A stretch of DNA of 64,000 bases from Amphibalanus amphitrite (taxonomy: Eukaryota > Arthropoda > Thecostraca > Balanomorpha > Balanidae): contig NW_024883454.1 in NCBI RefSeq assembly GCF_019059575.1, forward strand, positions 1-64,000. The letters run 5' to 3'. Positions 35,901 to 47,200 of the stretch are shown piece by piece. The position numbers and the translations under genes were made by a program. Under the pieces are notes generated by a model, which saw nothing but the letters and a program-made list of their open reading frames with translations, was not told where the DNA came from and ran no database searches. Numbering within the stretch: the stretch's first letter is position 1; each line of letters starts with the position of its first letter.

Positions 35901-38677
35901 TTGCCAACCACCGCACGTGGCGCGTGGTAAAGTTGGACATTTTTTAAGAACCCCCAAAATTGCAACCTCAATAACGGCACAACGGTTGGGCCGATTGAAT
36001 TGAAACTCGGTACACAGTTAGGTCTCCATCAGATAATTCATCTGCATGTGTTAAGGTTTGGGTGCTACAGCACGTGCGCACGTGCAGGGGCGCTCCCAGA
36101 TCTCGAGAACGGCTAGGCCAATTGCGCTCAAATTTGGTACACGGTTGGGGACCAGTTAGTAGGGTGCCGTGCAAAAGTCAGTTTGGACCCCGCTTGCACG
36201 TGTGCACGTGCAGAATGCCGCTTCCAGATCTCAGGAACTTCTGGGCCGATTGCGTTCAAATTTGGCACACCGCTAGCGACCGGTTAGAAGGGTGCTTTGC
36301 ACAAGCCCGTTGGAAGTACCTTCTCGCCCTTGCGCACGTGCAGGGCTCACTATCTCGCTCGCTCGTTCTTCGCCCGAAAGGCGTTTTACTGGTTAACATA
36401 ATACGCTAATGAGGGGTGAGGTGTTTACTGATTATAGCTCGGGCACCACACTGTAGGAGGCATGCACGGTACGTGCATGGACTAGTTATTACTTTATCAG
36501 GAAACTGTAGCGATGAAATCGTCTTTGTAATTTCCCTCGCTGCCCGTATCGGGCTGTATTGGTGACCGCTGACGATTCCCTGTGCCCTCTATCCGCAGGA
36601 GTGTGCGGGCGTCGCACATCCTGATCGGCGCCAACGGGGACACGTACCTGGCCGGTCTGCGCTCCAGCTACTGCTCCTACCGGGACGGCCGGCGGCTGGC
36701 GCGCATCCACCAGTTCCCCGAGCTGGCCGCCGACGGCCTCAACTGGCTCAGCCCAGAGATACTGGCTCAGGTGAGGCGCTGAGACACATCTATACCGACT
36801 CAGACCCGAAATACTGGCTCAGTCCAGAGATACTGGCTCAGGTGAGTTACTGGCAGCTCATACACAGAGATACTTACAGAGCTACTGACACAGGTAACGT
36901 GCCACCAACAGCTCAGATACAGAGACACTGGCTCAGCAACGAGACTCTGGCACAGGAGACATACCTACTGTCTCGCCTAAGTCTCATAAACTGGCAGTGT
37001 AGTATCGGTTTATACACTAGTTATACAGAGATACCGGCTGAGTCCCGAGATACTTAGCCCACGCCTTGTTGGCTCAGTACCGGGTACCAGTTGCGATTAT
37101 CACTGCAACACCCTGATCGCTTATTATGTGCGTCTGATTGTCCCCACGGCCCACTCCCCTTGCATCGTGCGTCTCACTGTCGTCTGTCGGCCCCTTCCCC
37201 TACCGCACGCCTAGCTGCTCACCACCTCACGGCGTGCCGACAGGACCTGCGCGGCTACACGGCCTCCTCCGACGTCTACAGCCTGGGTATCACCGCCTGC
37301 GAGCTGGCTAACGGCCTGGAGCCGTTCGCCCAGATGCCGCCGGCCGCCATGCTGCACGAAAAGCTGGCCGGCGAGGGTGAGCCCGTGCTGCTCGATGCCA
37401 CCACCATCGACGCCGGGTACGCTGAGCGCGTCCAGGAGCAGAACGACACAGACGACCCGGCCGTGCACGAGGACGGTAGGTGGATGATGGGACGGGTGGG
37501 GTCTGCTCGAGACGAGTGGGGTCGACACGGGGAAGTTGAGTGGGGCTGTCGGTTCAGACTAACTAGTAACTAGGACAGTCAGTGGGACGTGAGGTCGGTC
37601 GGGAATTAGTAAATGGCCGAACGGCATAGTTTGAGTCAGAAGGGGAGGTTTACCGGGATTGGCTGGCGGGTGGCAATGGACCAGAGAGGCTGCGATGGCC
37701 GGTGTGCCAAGGTCAAGTGGCCATGAAGGAGTGCAGGGGTTATGGTGCCTATCTAGTCCGGGGCTAGTTTGCAGTAGAACGTCGAAATTCAAGATTCGGG
37801 TGCACTTGTTAGTGCATTACTTTCAGTCATACCTATTGTGAGACGGAACTATCCATTACACTGTGTCTAGGCGCTAGCACGTTCCTCAGCCGAGTGCCCG
37901 GGGTGGGTCGCGGGGGCGGTGTGCTGCTGCTGGCTGACCGGCCGGCCGGTCGCTCCTCCGTATGACCGTGTGTCCCTGTCCGGCGCAGACACCTCTCTGC
38001 GGCTGATGCGCGCCGCGCCCGGGCGCCGGTTCTCGGACGCGTTCCACCAGTTCGTGCGACTGTGCGTGGACCGGGAGCCGTCGCGGCGGCCGACGCCGGC
38101 CCAGCTGCTGACGCACCCGTTCCTGGTGCGTCAGTGCCGGCGCGCTCCGCCGCTCAGCCACCTGCTGCGGCCGGACGTGCCGGTCAGCGAGGCCACGCTG
38201 CTGGAAGGTGAGCCCGACCCGCCAGACTGACCGCTGCCAGTGCTGGAGGCGGTGTGAGGTGGGCAAAAGGACCCTCAATGTTGGTTACTTTGTCTCAACC
38301 GTGGGTCGCTGAATAAGTCGTTCATTTTTGTCAAATGCGTCTCTCCAATTTCCGTCCGTATTCTGATGTGGTACCGCATTTCTTCAATTCGACAAAGGAA
38401 TCGTATTTGCCATGCTCTGGCGTATGAATGCATACCGGTGCTACCAGTGCCTTTTTCTTAGACCGCCGTTGAAAGCTTTAGTTTAGACGTATTAAAAGCA
38501 CAACACTTATTGGAATTAGATGTGTGTCTACCTTCGCCCCTGTTTTCCAGGCCTAACATATTTGAGTTCTTCTGACGTCCTCACTGCCGCGTTTCAGGCG
38601 AGCAAATCGTGCGTGACCGACTGGTCACCGACATGGCCGGACTCCAGCTGAATCAGGAGAACACCTGGGACTTTTGA
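26950..38677 (+). CDS. STRAD: STRAD, STE20-related adaptor pseudokinase
   Basis: STRAD binds MO25 and allosterically activates LKB1. The exons are 26950-27123, 27434-27666, 36599-36770, 37244-37475, 37989-38207 and 38598-38677, with GT-AG borders and consistent phases (0,2,0,1,1), giving 369 aa. Vertebrate STRADs are about 420, so one or more N-terminal exons may be missing. An acceptor at 26915 in front of the first ATG, and the open frame through it, support that. The VAVK lysine is kept, but HRD is HRS ([12 protein letters not shown]) and DFG is replaced by GLR (LAGLRSS), the known pseudokinase signature. [23 protein letters not shown] and the C-terminal WDF (the MO25-binding W-x-F tail) confirm the family. 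Intron 2 (about 8.9 kb) holds a transposon and a LINE in antisense. Confidence 0.92.
27667..27870 (+). repeat. Splice-donor minisatellite after STRAD exon 2, left part
   Basis: The last roughly 41 bases of exon 2 and its donor recur at 27753-27793, again followed by GTGAGAG. Shorter GGTGAGAC/GGTAAGATC-like units fill the remainder. The array resumes at 35401 beyond the inserted transposon. Confidence 0.75.
28429..32202 (-). CDS. LINE ORF2: APE endonuclease, reverse transcriptase, RNase H
   Basis: The open frame codes for about 1257 aa. The endonuclease motifs are QWNCRG (35-40), QETK (63-66), GDFNAHS (161-167) and SDH (236-238). The RT has [10 protein letters not shown] (598-607), GVPQGGVLS (656-664) and the catalytic FVDD (688-691). 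The RNase H tetrad is complete: TDGSK (D986), E1019, D1043 and the [15 protein letters not shown] block (H1086, D1096). A C-x2-C-x7-H-x4-C finger closes the protein (1190-1206). No in-frame ATG lies before about codon 285, inside the region after the endonuclease. The frame is open back to the ORF1 stop codon. Confidence 0.93.
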   Translation of the reverse strand: MLFTFFVVSQVSVCAFASCYTRPFCAFLTTPFILQWNCRGLRANYQDLQSLIRWRTPLVLGLQETKLAPNVTFAIKGYSVFRRDLDTPTIAHGGVLLAVHHSVPTRQVPLQTPLQAVAARVDFNHRELTVCSLYLPPGIALPVVELHRLVDELPPPVLVVGDFNAHSLAWGCDTTGTRGRLLESFIRDEALCILNTGQRTHFTTPSGQTSALDLSLVSPRLAQLFTWSVHDDPLGSDHFPVWLEHQESPVSGNRPPRWNVRKADWGEFQAAVEASVLSRADPSVMSTEDFTCLLIDSANGCIPKTSSQPRRPPVPWWTKECGDAIRARKRAFRKFDRSSTTENLIAFKRARAFARRVLKEAKAVSWRTYVSSLNRFTPTTQIWARMKRIEGRFSSVPLPVLRVNNTDISHPSDVAETIGRALYQRCRGEPSSRPAPAAVDFSTAENLVYNEPFSMAELTSAISSLRSVSEGPDAVHNDMLRHLPTVALEALLATFNSLWETGTFPETWREAIIIPILKAGKSGHDPLHYRPISLTSSLSKLMEKMVNVRFSWFLEHHGVFTNAQCGFRKHRSPVDHILALDTEIRTCFTEKKHLGALFFDIEAAYDTVLRHSILSKVYKYGIRGRMGLFIKNFLSGRRFKVRVGSDFSSSFTQENGVPQGGVLSVALFAVAINDIVDDLPVSIGRSLFVDDFAIWFAASSARHAARQLQLAVTRLERWSGKNGLRFSTAKTVAMHFCRRRCDDLALGIKLYGQVIPTRPVAKFLGIYFDSRLTYKEHFRTLRERCFKSLNVLKCVARTSYGADRRTLLLLYRSIVRSKLDYASFVYDSASQTSKKVLDAVHHAAIRVATGAFRTSPSSSLLAEAHEPPLSLRRQMLGMRYALKLRQFPTHPTYPYVFSTYYTRLDRARQSLCFGARMRGLFSAANIGLRVVRRSWGTSSPPWKHAKPQVDLSLSEVKKDDLLPCEARVRALQHIVSYDGFNTVFTDGSKTPEGVGCAFIAGRDTRSFSLPSFASVFSSELVAIEKALCFIEVSDGLSYLILSDSLSSLLALRSFNPVDPIVQDILARLQSVEQSGKFVQFCWIPSHVGIHGNELADAAARRAAAASCTRRLPLPARDLYSAVRSFILSEWQAEWSLRGGGKLREVKPTLEPWRSCLQDNRSNEVILCRLRIGHTYATHGHLLCGDEQAICNGCSAPLTVAHVLLSCPLLEPDRTRYLGRIAPATTVRHLLGDESPWVLSGNIFSFIRAVKFKAIYST
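32284..33996 (-). CDS. LINE ORF1: gag-like RNA-binding protein
   Basis: The protein is 570 aa from the ATG at 33996; the frame extends further upstream without an ATG. Adjacent zinc knuckles lie near residues 203-216 ([14 protein letters not shown]) and 222-235, followed by a third Cys/His cluster (242-259). This is the nucleocapsid arrangement of I/Jockey-type ORF1 proteins. The C-terminal third is low-complexity Pro/Arg/Ala with a run of ten prolines. The stop is TAG (32286-32284), in the same frame as ORF2. Confidence 0.9.
   Translation of the reverse strand: MDNLTDPPSPQSNPSASADPRPLASADRRTVLDKSPRSPKILIFRSADRELSSLSPFQRKDGCDRFGSIVRCDRMRDGALEVEFRKSEEAAKALDATRFVFSEGRASGRRLVSIPLTVEPHRSKNSSRGVINCFDLRGVSDEDIADGLADFGVTAARRIMTKRGTVSTNNIILTFDSTDLPSEIRVGYVKVRVRPFVPAPMRCFRCQRFGHTKDNCRGRPTCSKCASQDHTDETCDSETPRCVNCGEGQTPHSAYDRSCPAYVKEKEIMTIKATRNLSFKEAREVYNQSHPKTSYAQKVRVTNSTDASQMSVAQLVQLLKRFGLTVVATGDSADTTAPRAPPSNTEQAALESVWGPPSPAPAANGDGDGWAVVQRRQGGRRPPAQGKAPPTPPRPRPPTAVQEALRRGEEERKAREARRARLVQKALEAKEASSADSASGSANAAVAADTPETPQAGTQPIMGPPPPPPPPQRRPPPPLPETPVSRTQAAASTSPSGRQQPSAAPGRLAKRQTPPSWSPSEGDAPRSKRPQPGPSHARSASAEGRLHREGSGHPRIRYGGSASSELEDLV
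35401..35700 (+). repeat. Splice-donor minisatellite after STRAD exon 2, right part
   Basis: Two more copies of the exon 2 end (35411-35448 and 35603-35648) are each followed by a consensus donor (GTGAGGAC and GTGAGCGC). Between them are CACTGGTGAGACTAG-like 30-bp units. Together with 27667-27870 this is one array interrupted by a transposon. Confidence 0.75.
35708..36375. mobile_element. Element with CGAG-repeat ends and 128-bp internal repeats
   Basis: The left end ACGAGCGAGCGAG and the right end CTCGCTCGCTCGT are inverted. Inside, a unit of about 128 bp, marked by 'CCGATTGcgtTCAAATTTGG' and 'GCACGTGCAG', occurs about three times (35975-36340). The family is unknown and target duplications are unresolved. 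Confidence 0.5.
36771..37080 (+). repeat. Duplicated STRAD exon 3 donor region
   Basis: The exon 3 tail 'AGAGATACTGGCTCAG|GTGAG' (donor at 36771) recurs at 36825-36841 with its own GTGAGT donor at 36842. A second, donor-less copy lies at 36804-36822. Weaker CAGAGATAC/TGGCTCAG words continue to about 37080. Confidence 0.7.
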
Positions 38678-38841
38678 GGGGCGCGCGGTGGAGATACCGG
38701 GGGACTCGCTGTCTGAAGGTGCGTCCGAGTGCAATGGTGGCCACTGTGGACAAATGGCCTGCCGCTGTTGACCTGATACACAGTGCGGTGCGCTCAGTGC
38801 GTACTGCGTACTGTACAGTGACGCGGTAGTGCCATCAGTGC

Positions 38842-38918
38842 GTGGTGCAGACGCAGTGACACGTGCAGACGCAGTGACGCGTGCAGACGCAGTGACGCGT
38901 GCAGACGCAGTGACGCGT
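38842..38918 (+). repeat. 18-bp minisatellite downstream of STRAD
   Basis: Four to five copies of GCAGACGCAGTGACGCGT lie within the presumptive STRAD 3' UTR. Confidence 0.85.
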
Positions 38919-38929
38919 TAGATGCCGCC

Positions 38930-41229
38930 ACTCTCCCATCAGTGCCAGGCGGACTTCCGACGGCCGGAGCCGTGCTGTGTCTGTGGACGCTGCCCACGGA
39001 CGCTCTCAGAACCCAGTGAGGAGATACCAGCGGGGATGTGCCATATCGACAGACTGGTAGTGCGGCTTACGGGCGTCGTATATTGAGCTTTTGTGTCGTA
39101 GCAGCACCAGATATACAGAGCTGTTGAGTGCAGCCGAGCCATCTATTGAAATTGTGCATAAGGTTAAAATATGGTACCAAATTATAAGGAAATAATTGCA
39201 TGAGATGTGAAGCATCGTTTTATCTAGCGAGTTACATCTGGTATTAATGTTGATGCTGCTTTAATCACATACAGATCTTGAGATCACGGTCTTACGGACA
39301 AGGGACAAATAATGTGTAACAATCGTCTCGTACTATTGCATGCCCCGCTTCGGCAGCCAATGCTAGTGTTAAACTAGTGTTTGTGTTTGTGTTGTGCTTA
39401 AATATCTGATTTGCGTCAAACGTGGATGAGAATGATGTGCTGTGCATTTCAAAAGTTTTGTAGCAGAGTAGTTTGCAGTCAGATGGGATGTTATAAATGC
39501 CACAATATTGTATCAAACGGAAACTGACGGTCAGTAGAAATCGGGCCTACGTGGCGGAACTTCAGAACTTTTATATGGAACTTTTATACCGATCCTCCGT
39601 AAAACGTTTCCGATCCTCCGTAAAACATTGTGCTGAAGAACCTTTCCGCCCGTGCAGAAAAGGATCACCACTTCATCGGGCTTCATCAGCTCTCGGTAAT
39701 ACTCACTTTTCCGTGAGAACCATCGCAGCCCTAGCATTCACTCGATGAAGGTACAGCAAAGGAGGGCGAAAATATTGAACGAGGCAGGTTAAAATCCATA
39801 TCGACGCGCCCTTCTTCCAATAGTCGTCCAGTGTTCTAAGAGACTGCATCGCTATATGCGCCCGGCAGCAAAATGTTGTATTCCCAGTCGGTGGAGTGGA
39901 CGGACACAGCTCACGAAATGGCCTTTGTATTCGGGAATGGTACAAAACATCACACACCCAAAGGCGGGTTTTAACTGTCAGCCGCCAGTGTCATGCACCG
40001 ATATATAAAACTAAGTATTTCTGTTCACGTCTAATGGTTTAGCACATTGATCACATCTACCCCAAGTGTGCGGCACCACACTCCATTCGCGTAGTTAAGT
40101 GACGCGACCTCTAACGGCCTGAGCCGACCTCGCAGGAGCCCGGGTACTAGCGGACCCTACGGTGGTTGTCCAGAGGCGAGCTGGGCACCCCTGGCCGGAA
40201 CTCCAAGCATCGCGGTCACAACAGGCTTTCAGCTCACTCTCCGAACGCCACGGAACCTACACCGTCTGGCACAGACGTGCGGTGTGCGTACAACACCACA
40301 TTACTCACTCTGGGTGGGTACTGAGTCATGATAGGATATCGGATATTGAGGTTTCACATCACAGACACAGACATCACACAGCAGTCGTCCTGGAAAACCA
40401 TGGCCCACGCTGGAATCACGTTAACGATTTGCAACGAATCCGCCCTATTACCGGGGGTAAATAGGAAATGTTTGATCAATCGAAAAACAGCCATGCATAA
40501 GAAAAGCAGCATGTTATGCCACGTTCTACAGTGGAATCGAATGTAGAGGAACAACACAATATCTCGTTACACATCATTTTTTTATATCTAGAACTACTTA
40601 ACAAAAATAAATATGAATATTAAGCAATGAAATGAATGTGTAGGTTTCCAGTATTACTATCCATGGACTTACACAAGTTACGTTATATTTTCACAATGGC
40701 CATATACATAGAGTAAAGGGTTTGCCACAACCATCAGGCGGCACCGACATTGAAGTTGAGAATGAAACTACGTCGACTACAATTTAGGCGTAATACACGT
40801 ACGATTGGCTTCTTATTGCACTCAAGGCACTCTGCGCTATGTTAGCTTAAAAGAAGAGCAAGTTGTTAACTTTCAGGTCTCATTCCGCGGATGCAGAAAC
40901 GTCAAGGAATTTCTCATGCACAGTGCTAACATTTCAGAACATTCGTCCCACATCCCTTCCCCAAAATAATCTCCTCAACCAATGGTTTGTTGCACTGCGT
41001 ATTACGAATATCATCGGGCCGACGGGTGGCAGCGTGCTCACTCCACTCGGATAACTAAGGTATCTCATGTAGCAACAAATAAACGAGTACAACAAACGAA
41101 CGCAAGCTGGCGGCCGCGGCCGCGACGGCACCTGTGGGGCGCCGCGCCTGGCCTCGGTCCATACTGGCGGGGTTCGTGCGGTGGCCGGCGGGCGGACCGA
41201 CCTCACGGCTCACCGGCGGCGTACGGGTC
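38930..41229. other. Intergenic stretch between the convergent STRAD and zinc-transporter genes
   Basis: No coding region, RNA gene or bounded transposon recognised. It presumably holds the 3' ends of both convergent genes. Confidence 0.4.
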
Positions 41230-44200
41230 TCACCGGCGTCCATCACCGTTCGGCGGAGGCCCCTGACACGCCTCGCACGCCTCCATGGCGGCGTCGTAGG
41301 GCTCGACCTGGACGGTGGTATTTTGGACGCCGTGTCGGAGCCGCAGCAGCGCCAGAGCGGTGCGCAGGATCTGGTCACCGTCGGCACCCGACTCTGACGG
41401 AGCGAGCCAAACGTCAGTGCTGCAGAGATGGGTCAAAGACGCAGTCGCACACCCATACTCGACCAACCGCAGACAGCACATGCGTCATTCCTGAGCTGGG
41501 TCAAAACAAAGGGAGGACTATCGGATCGACCACTGACAGAACACGGTCAGTTTCAGCTGCACCGAGCAGGATAAAACACATCCGTGAATAGTCATATCAC
41601 CGTGAGACAATATACTAGCTGAGCGTACGCCAATTTACGCTACCTACACTGACTGCTGAGCTGACACATACAGCACACACGCTCACAGTTACGGCTGGGG
41701 TTGGACACGCCGCGAAGCTCACCTTTAGTGAGGTGCGCCGTGATGGCGGTCCGATCGACGCTCAGCGACCAGATGTTGAGGTCGTGGACGTTCACCACAC
41801 CTTCAATTCCCTCAAGGTCACAGAGCACCGCGCTGCCCGGACAGACAGGGAGCGTTAGCACCAAGCTGGCGAGACAGAAAATGCTGCTAACGAGCTGCCA
41901 AACAGTCAGGGAGTGTTATCACGTTCATAAACCCTCCAGGTCACAGAGCACCGCGCTGCAGGACAGACAGGGAGCGTTGGCATAGAACAGGAGCTGGCGG
42001 ACAGCTAGGAGTGTTACCAGTGGTTTCATCACTGACAGAGCGAAGGTTACCAGTGAACACTGCTCGATAGTGTTACCAACGGCCATTACATGGATCATTA
42101 CCGGTGTCCAGCCACGGCCACAGAAGTATAGCACCGGCACCAGGACAGCGCACTGATGAGTGTGCCTTACAACTCTGGCCGTATCACTCCAGCTTTACAT
42201 TTCGATCGAATGCCGTCTGGGCTTTTGCACACTGCGTATGATATTCCCAAATTTACCAATTCAAACATTCCAAAATCTAATGAGTATAGATAACGTGGCC
42301 AGGTTGAAAAATACTCAGGCGGAATACAATACCGCCGACTTCCTTACTAAACATGCAGAGCTAGGTTTGTGATGGCGGCAGCCGGAAGCTAAATATCGTA
42401 ATATCCGTTGTAATCATCGCTAATCTGACCAAGTATGCGCACAGCATTGTTCACTGGCCATTGCCCGAGCACCCGTCCACTGCAGTCCCCCTCCCCCTCC
42501 GTCCCGTCGGTTCGTACCTGTATTGGACTGAGTCTGTACTGTACTGTACTGTAACTGTGCTGTACGTCTGTGCTATAGTGTGCCGTACCTGTACTAGACG
42601 TGTGCTGTACTGTACTGTACCTGTACTGTACGTCTGTGCTATATTCTGCCGTACCTGTACTGGACTGAGTCGGGGGTGCTCTCCATCAGTATCCGTGTGG
42701 CGTCCCGCATCACACCGACCGTCGTGGCCATCACAATGGCGGAGAACAGCAGCGTGCAGATCGGGTCCGCGATCCGGTACTCGGGCTGGCGGTAGGGGAG
42801 GAAACAGAGGGCGGACTGTCATACACGGGGAAACGGGGGTCACAGACGGACAAAACGGGATGCCGCAGACTGACGAAACGGGAGATCGAGGTGTTCATAC
42901 ACTAATAAAGCACTCATAATGGGCTTAATTCTCCTACACTGGCAAAGTATTCACACAGACTTTCGAACATCCAAAAAGATGCTCAGCGGTCACACATGAG
43001 TAATCTCTTGCAAGCACAGATGCAGAAGCACGCGTATCAGACGACATCGAAATACAGGCTCACTAAGAAACTAGACGATTAACACGTTTTTAATAAGATG
43101 CAAACAAGATGACAACTTCAGAAGCCATTTGAAAACAAGCAGCCGAGTAGTGAAAAGGTTAAGTTAAACACAAAACTTGCGCACCTTGAACTTGATGATG
43201 AGCGCGGCCACCAGTACGCCGATGCTCTGGATCAGGTCTCCCAGCACGTGGATGGTGGCGGCGCGCACGTTAATGTTCTCCGTGGCCGATCGCTCGCCGC
43301 CGTGACTGTGACCGTGACTGTGACTGTGACTCGAGCTGAGGCCGTGACTGTGACCGTGGCCCGAGCCCAGGCACCGGCCGTGCAGCAGGGCACCCATTCT
43401 GCGGACAGCGGCGGCGGCCGGCGTCAGATGGGACACGATACACAGCGGCGGCGTCCGGCGTCAGGGTAGACATACACCAACCATAGCGGCGTCAGTTGGC
43501 GTCAGGGTAGACATACACCAACCATAGCGGCGTCAGTTGGCGTCAGGGTAGACATACACCACTGGCGGTCCCAGGGGGGGGGGGGCCACGGGGGCCATGG
43601 CCCCCCCCCCCCTTTGGTGCTGAAAGGTGGGGCCATACTATCTTTTGGCCCCACCTTTCAGATCGAACAAAAGTCCTAGAAAAGCTTTTCGTATGTTTCA
43701 TTTTCTTTCTTGCGCCATCAAAGGACGTAAATTTCACTCATGAGGGCTCAGTTTCGCATTCTGTCAATTTGGTGGTCAGCGTCGCTGGCACCGGTTCACG
43801 AGTATGGCCGGATCTTATATGGAATATCAGCGTGGGTTTACTTGAGGCTCTCGTAGGCCCAGCAATGGCTGGCATGAGACCCTCTTCGGCAGTGGTGGGT
43901 GGGCCCTGCTAAAGGAGATTGGCTCTAAGACACTAAAGTAAGACCTCATGGGTTGGTGCTGTGCACCTCAGAAGCCCGGTGGTGACGCCGTATGCCGGCT
44001 TGGTTTCTTAAGGATTAGCGTGGGAACTCCGGGGCCTGCATAGAGTTTGCATGAGCTAGTATGTAATCTCAGAGGCATGTGTGTAATGTGTACACAGTGG
44101 CGGTCGCGGGGGGGCCGGGGCATCAGGGCCATGCCCCCCCCCAAGGTTAATAAAGGGGGCCATCATATCATTTGCCCCCCCCCCCCTCAAACAACCAATG

Positions 44201-47200
44201 GGCCCCATATAGGTGTATGGGGCCCTGGCAATTATTCGATCGTCACGAAGCTAAAAAAAAAACACGCCCAGCTATTAATATAGCTCCCACACCGGTCTTT
44301 GAGCGTCCTACACTGACCTCTGAGGGAACTTCAGTGGCGGTCAAGTGCCCACGTTGACCGCTAAGAGCCTACATCAACCTCTGAGACCCCACATCTGGCC
44401 TATGAGGGCCCCTAACAGGCCTCAGGGGTCCCAACCGGCGTCTGAGGGTCTCACACTGGTCTCTGGTGGCCTTATTTCTGTCTGTGGTGTCCCAAGACGA
44501 ACCTTAAGGTGCCAATGAGGGCCCCGCACTGGCTGCTGAAGACCCGATGCCGGCCTCTAAGGGCCTGCATTGGCATTTGAGGAGGGCCCATCTTGGCCTT
44601 TGAGGGCCCTCTGCTGGCCTCTGGGGTCCAACGACGGCTCATGCCGGTCTTTTAGGGCCCCACGCTGACCTCTGAGGGCCCATGTTGGCCTGTAATAACC
44701 CACATTAGCCTCTGAGAGCCCAACTCGGTCACTGATTGTCTCAAACTACTGGCCTTTGTAGTTTGCAGGCCCTGTACTGGTCTCTGAGGGCCCTAAACTG
44801 GCCTCTACGTGAAAACATATATGGGTGGGTTTCTGAAGATCAGAGGGCTCACGCAGTCTCCGGCACAGCCTTACGTTGGTCCTGATCGAGATTACTTTAC
44901 GTCCTGATGGTCCGGCGCAGATTCCCTCATATTTCGACGTGGGGACCCCATGAGCCGGTGTGGGTCCTGGGGCTGGCAGAGACTGATTAAGTCCTTAGGG
45001 CTCAGGGCCAGTCTTTTTAGCAGTAAGACTAGGCAGGTTGAGTGAGCCACAATAGAGCCGCTGCGAAGCCCCGCAGGAGTCGCGCGCGGCCCTCAGATGC
45101 CAATTTTGAAAGCTCGGAACCTGTGGGGGGTCTCCAGAGGTCGGTCGGTGTACCTACTCTCTCCCGCCGCCACACAACTAGGTATGTTACCTATATGAGT
45201 AAATGTCATAGTCTGAAAATGCTCTCTGGGTTTCACATGCTTGTTCAAAGCAAGAGGTATCTGTACTTTTCCGAATTGTTTTATAGTGGTAAGGTCATGA
45301 ATCCGCGTGCCTGACCTTCCAGTATACCTATGCTACACCGATCCGTCGTCATGGTGCAGTGGGCCGACCGGTGGAAGCACCGTGGGACGGGAAATGGAAC
45401 TGGTGATTTTGCCTTAAATTGAGCTTAAAAATTTCACGCAAGAATCGGATGGATGAAGCATAAGTAATGCCAACTGCGCGGCACCTCGTGGACGTAAAAA
45501 TTAGCCGATCACCCCCCCCCCCCCTCCCGGTGACGGATAAATGTTATGTCCCGCGAGTGTGACTTTGGCCCCCCCTTTTGCTAGCGGCTGCGACCGCCAG
45601 TGACATACACCAACCATAGCGGCGTCAGTTGGCGTCAGGGTAGACATACACCAACCATAGCGGCGTCAGTTGGCGTCAGGGTAGACACAGCAGGCCGGCG
45701 TCAGATCGGACACGATACACAGCGGCGGAGGCGGACGGCGTCAGATGGGACACGATACACAGCGGCGGAGGCGGACGGCGTCAGATGGGACACGATACAC
45801 AGCGGCGGCGGCCGGCGTCAGGTAGGGCGCGCTAGAATGCCAATGCTGCAGCGTAGCTGGACCGAGACCGTGATTACGGCCCGGCCGGTCAGAACAGCGC
45901 ACTTGGAACAAATAACGAAAGTATGTAGAGGGCAATAGGCAATAGCAGATAAGTATGTTATACTGTGGCCCGTGCGATTTGAGGAAAAAAGGAGAAAATC
46001 CGTGAATAACAACAGAAACAACGGTCTTGCAGCAAATAAGGAGAAGATATGTCACAAAAAGTCCTGTAAAAACAGCCATCCTCAACGATTAATACATTTC
46101 GAGTACGACAACACTATCCACATACAGAGCTGCTGATGATCAAATAAAGAAACAAGATAAAGGTATCAAAAGTCTGATCGCTATCAATCCTGGCCCCCGA
46201 CCGTGTCTACTGCACGCATTCCACAACCCCCAGTCATCACCCTATCTGGCCGATAGGAACGGTATCTTAAGGACGAGGTTCGGTGAGACCGAGCCGTCAC
46301 CAGGGACCACCTCTCAGCTTGTCAGCCGAACAACCTACCGACTCCCGACAGCTGCTCTAGGGCAGCAAACCCTGGGGCGTTTCAATAGACTACGGCAAAA
46401 TAGAAACTCTGTGTGGCAGACCGAGCATTCACTGCCGCAGCCAACGGATAGGCAACGTCATTTAGAGATGCCAATGATGTACCACGTGTTTGGTTCAACT
46501 TTACCTTACAGCCCGCTTTAGCATTTAATAGCCAAAAATGCCCACAACCAGCATTTCATAAACCAGTTTAGGCCGTTTCGTATATCACGTTACGTAATTC
46601 AAAGTCACCCATTTTTAGGCTTATACCACACGAAATGCACCTGCAGTCGCAGTGCAAAACCACCTGGTATAACCGACCCACTCTAGCCAGGCGGGTCCCC
46701 AACCCCACTCACATGATGTTGACGAGCACACCGATGCCGGAGACGACGAGCATCGTGTCGGCGTCGATGTCATAGTGTCCATGGGCCATCCGCTCGACGG
46801 CCATGTAGACGAGCACGGCCGTCACCACCCAGATGGTGAGCACGGAGACCACGGCGCCCAGCACCTCTGTAAGAGGGGGAGGGGAGGGGACGGTCAATGA
46901 ACAGCAAGAGACAGGGGACCATCAGTGAATACCGAGATCGCGGTGCTCAGCACCTCTGTGTGACAGGGGATACGGGACGGTCAATGACACTGAGGGGAAG
47001 GCGCCCAGCGCCTTTGAGAGAAGGGAGAGATACGGAACAGTCAGCAGCACTGAACTGATGGTCAGCAACTGAGGGAAGAAAATGTACAGCAGTCAGGTCA
47101 GTTTGGTTGAAGGCTCGTAAGCACCAGTCACCACTGTATCGTTTGAAAGGGTGGCGAAATGAGTGAATAAATAAGCATAGTAGGCGTGTGAGAGAGTGGG

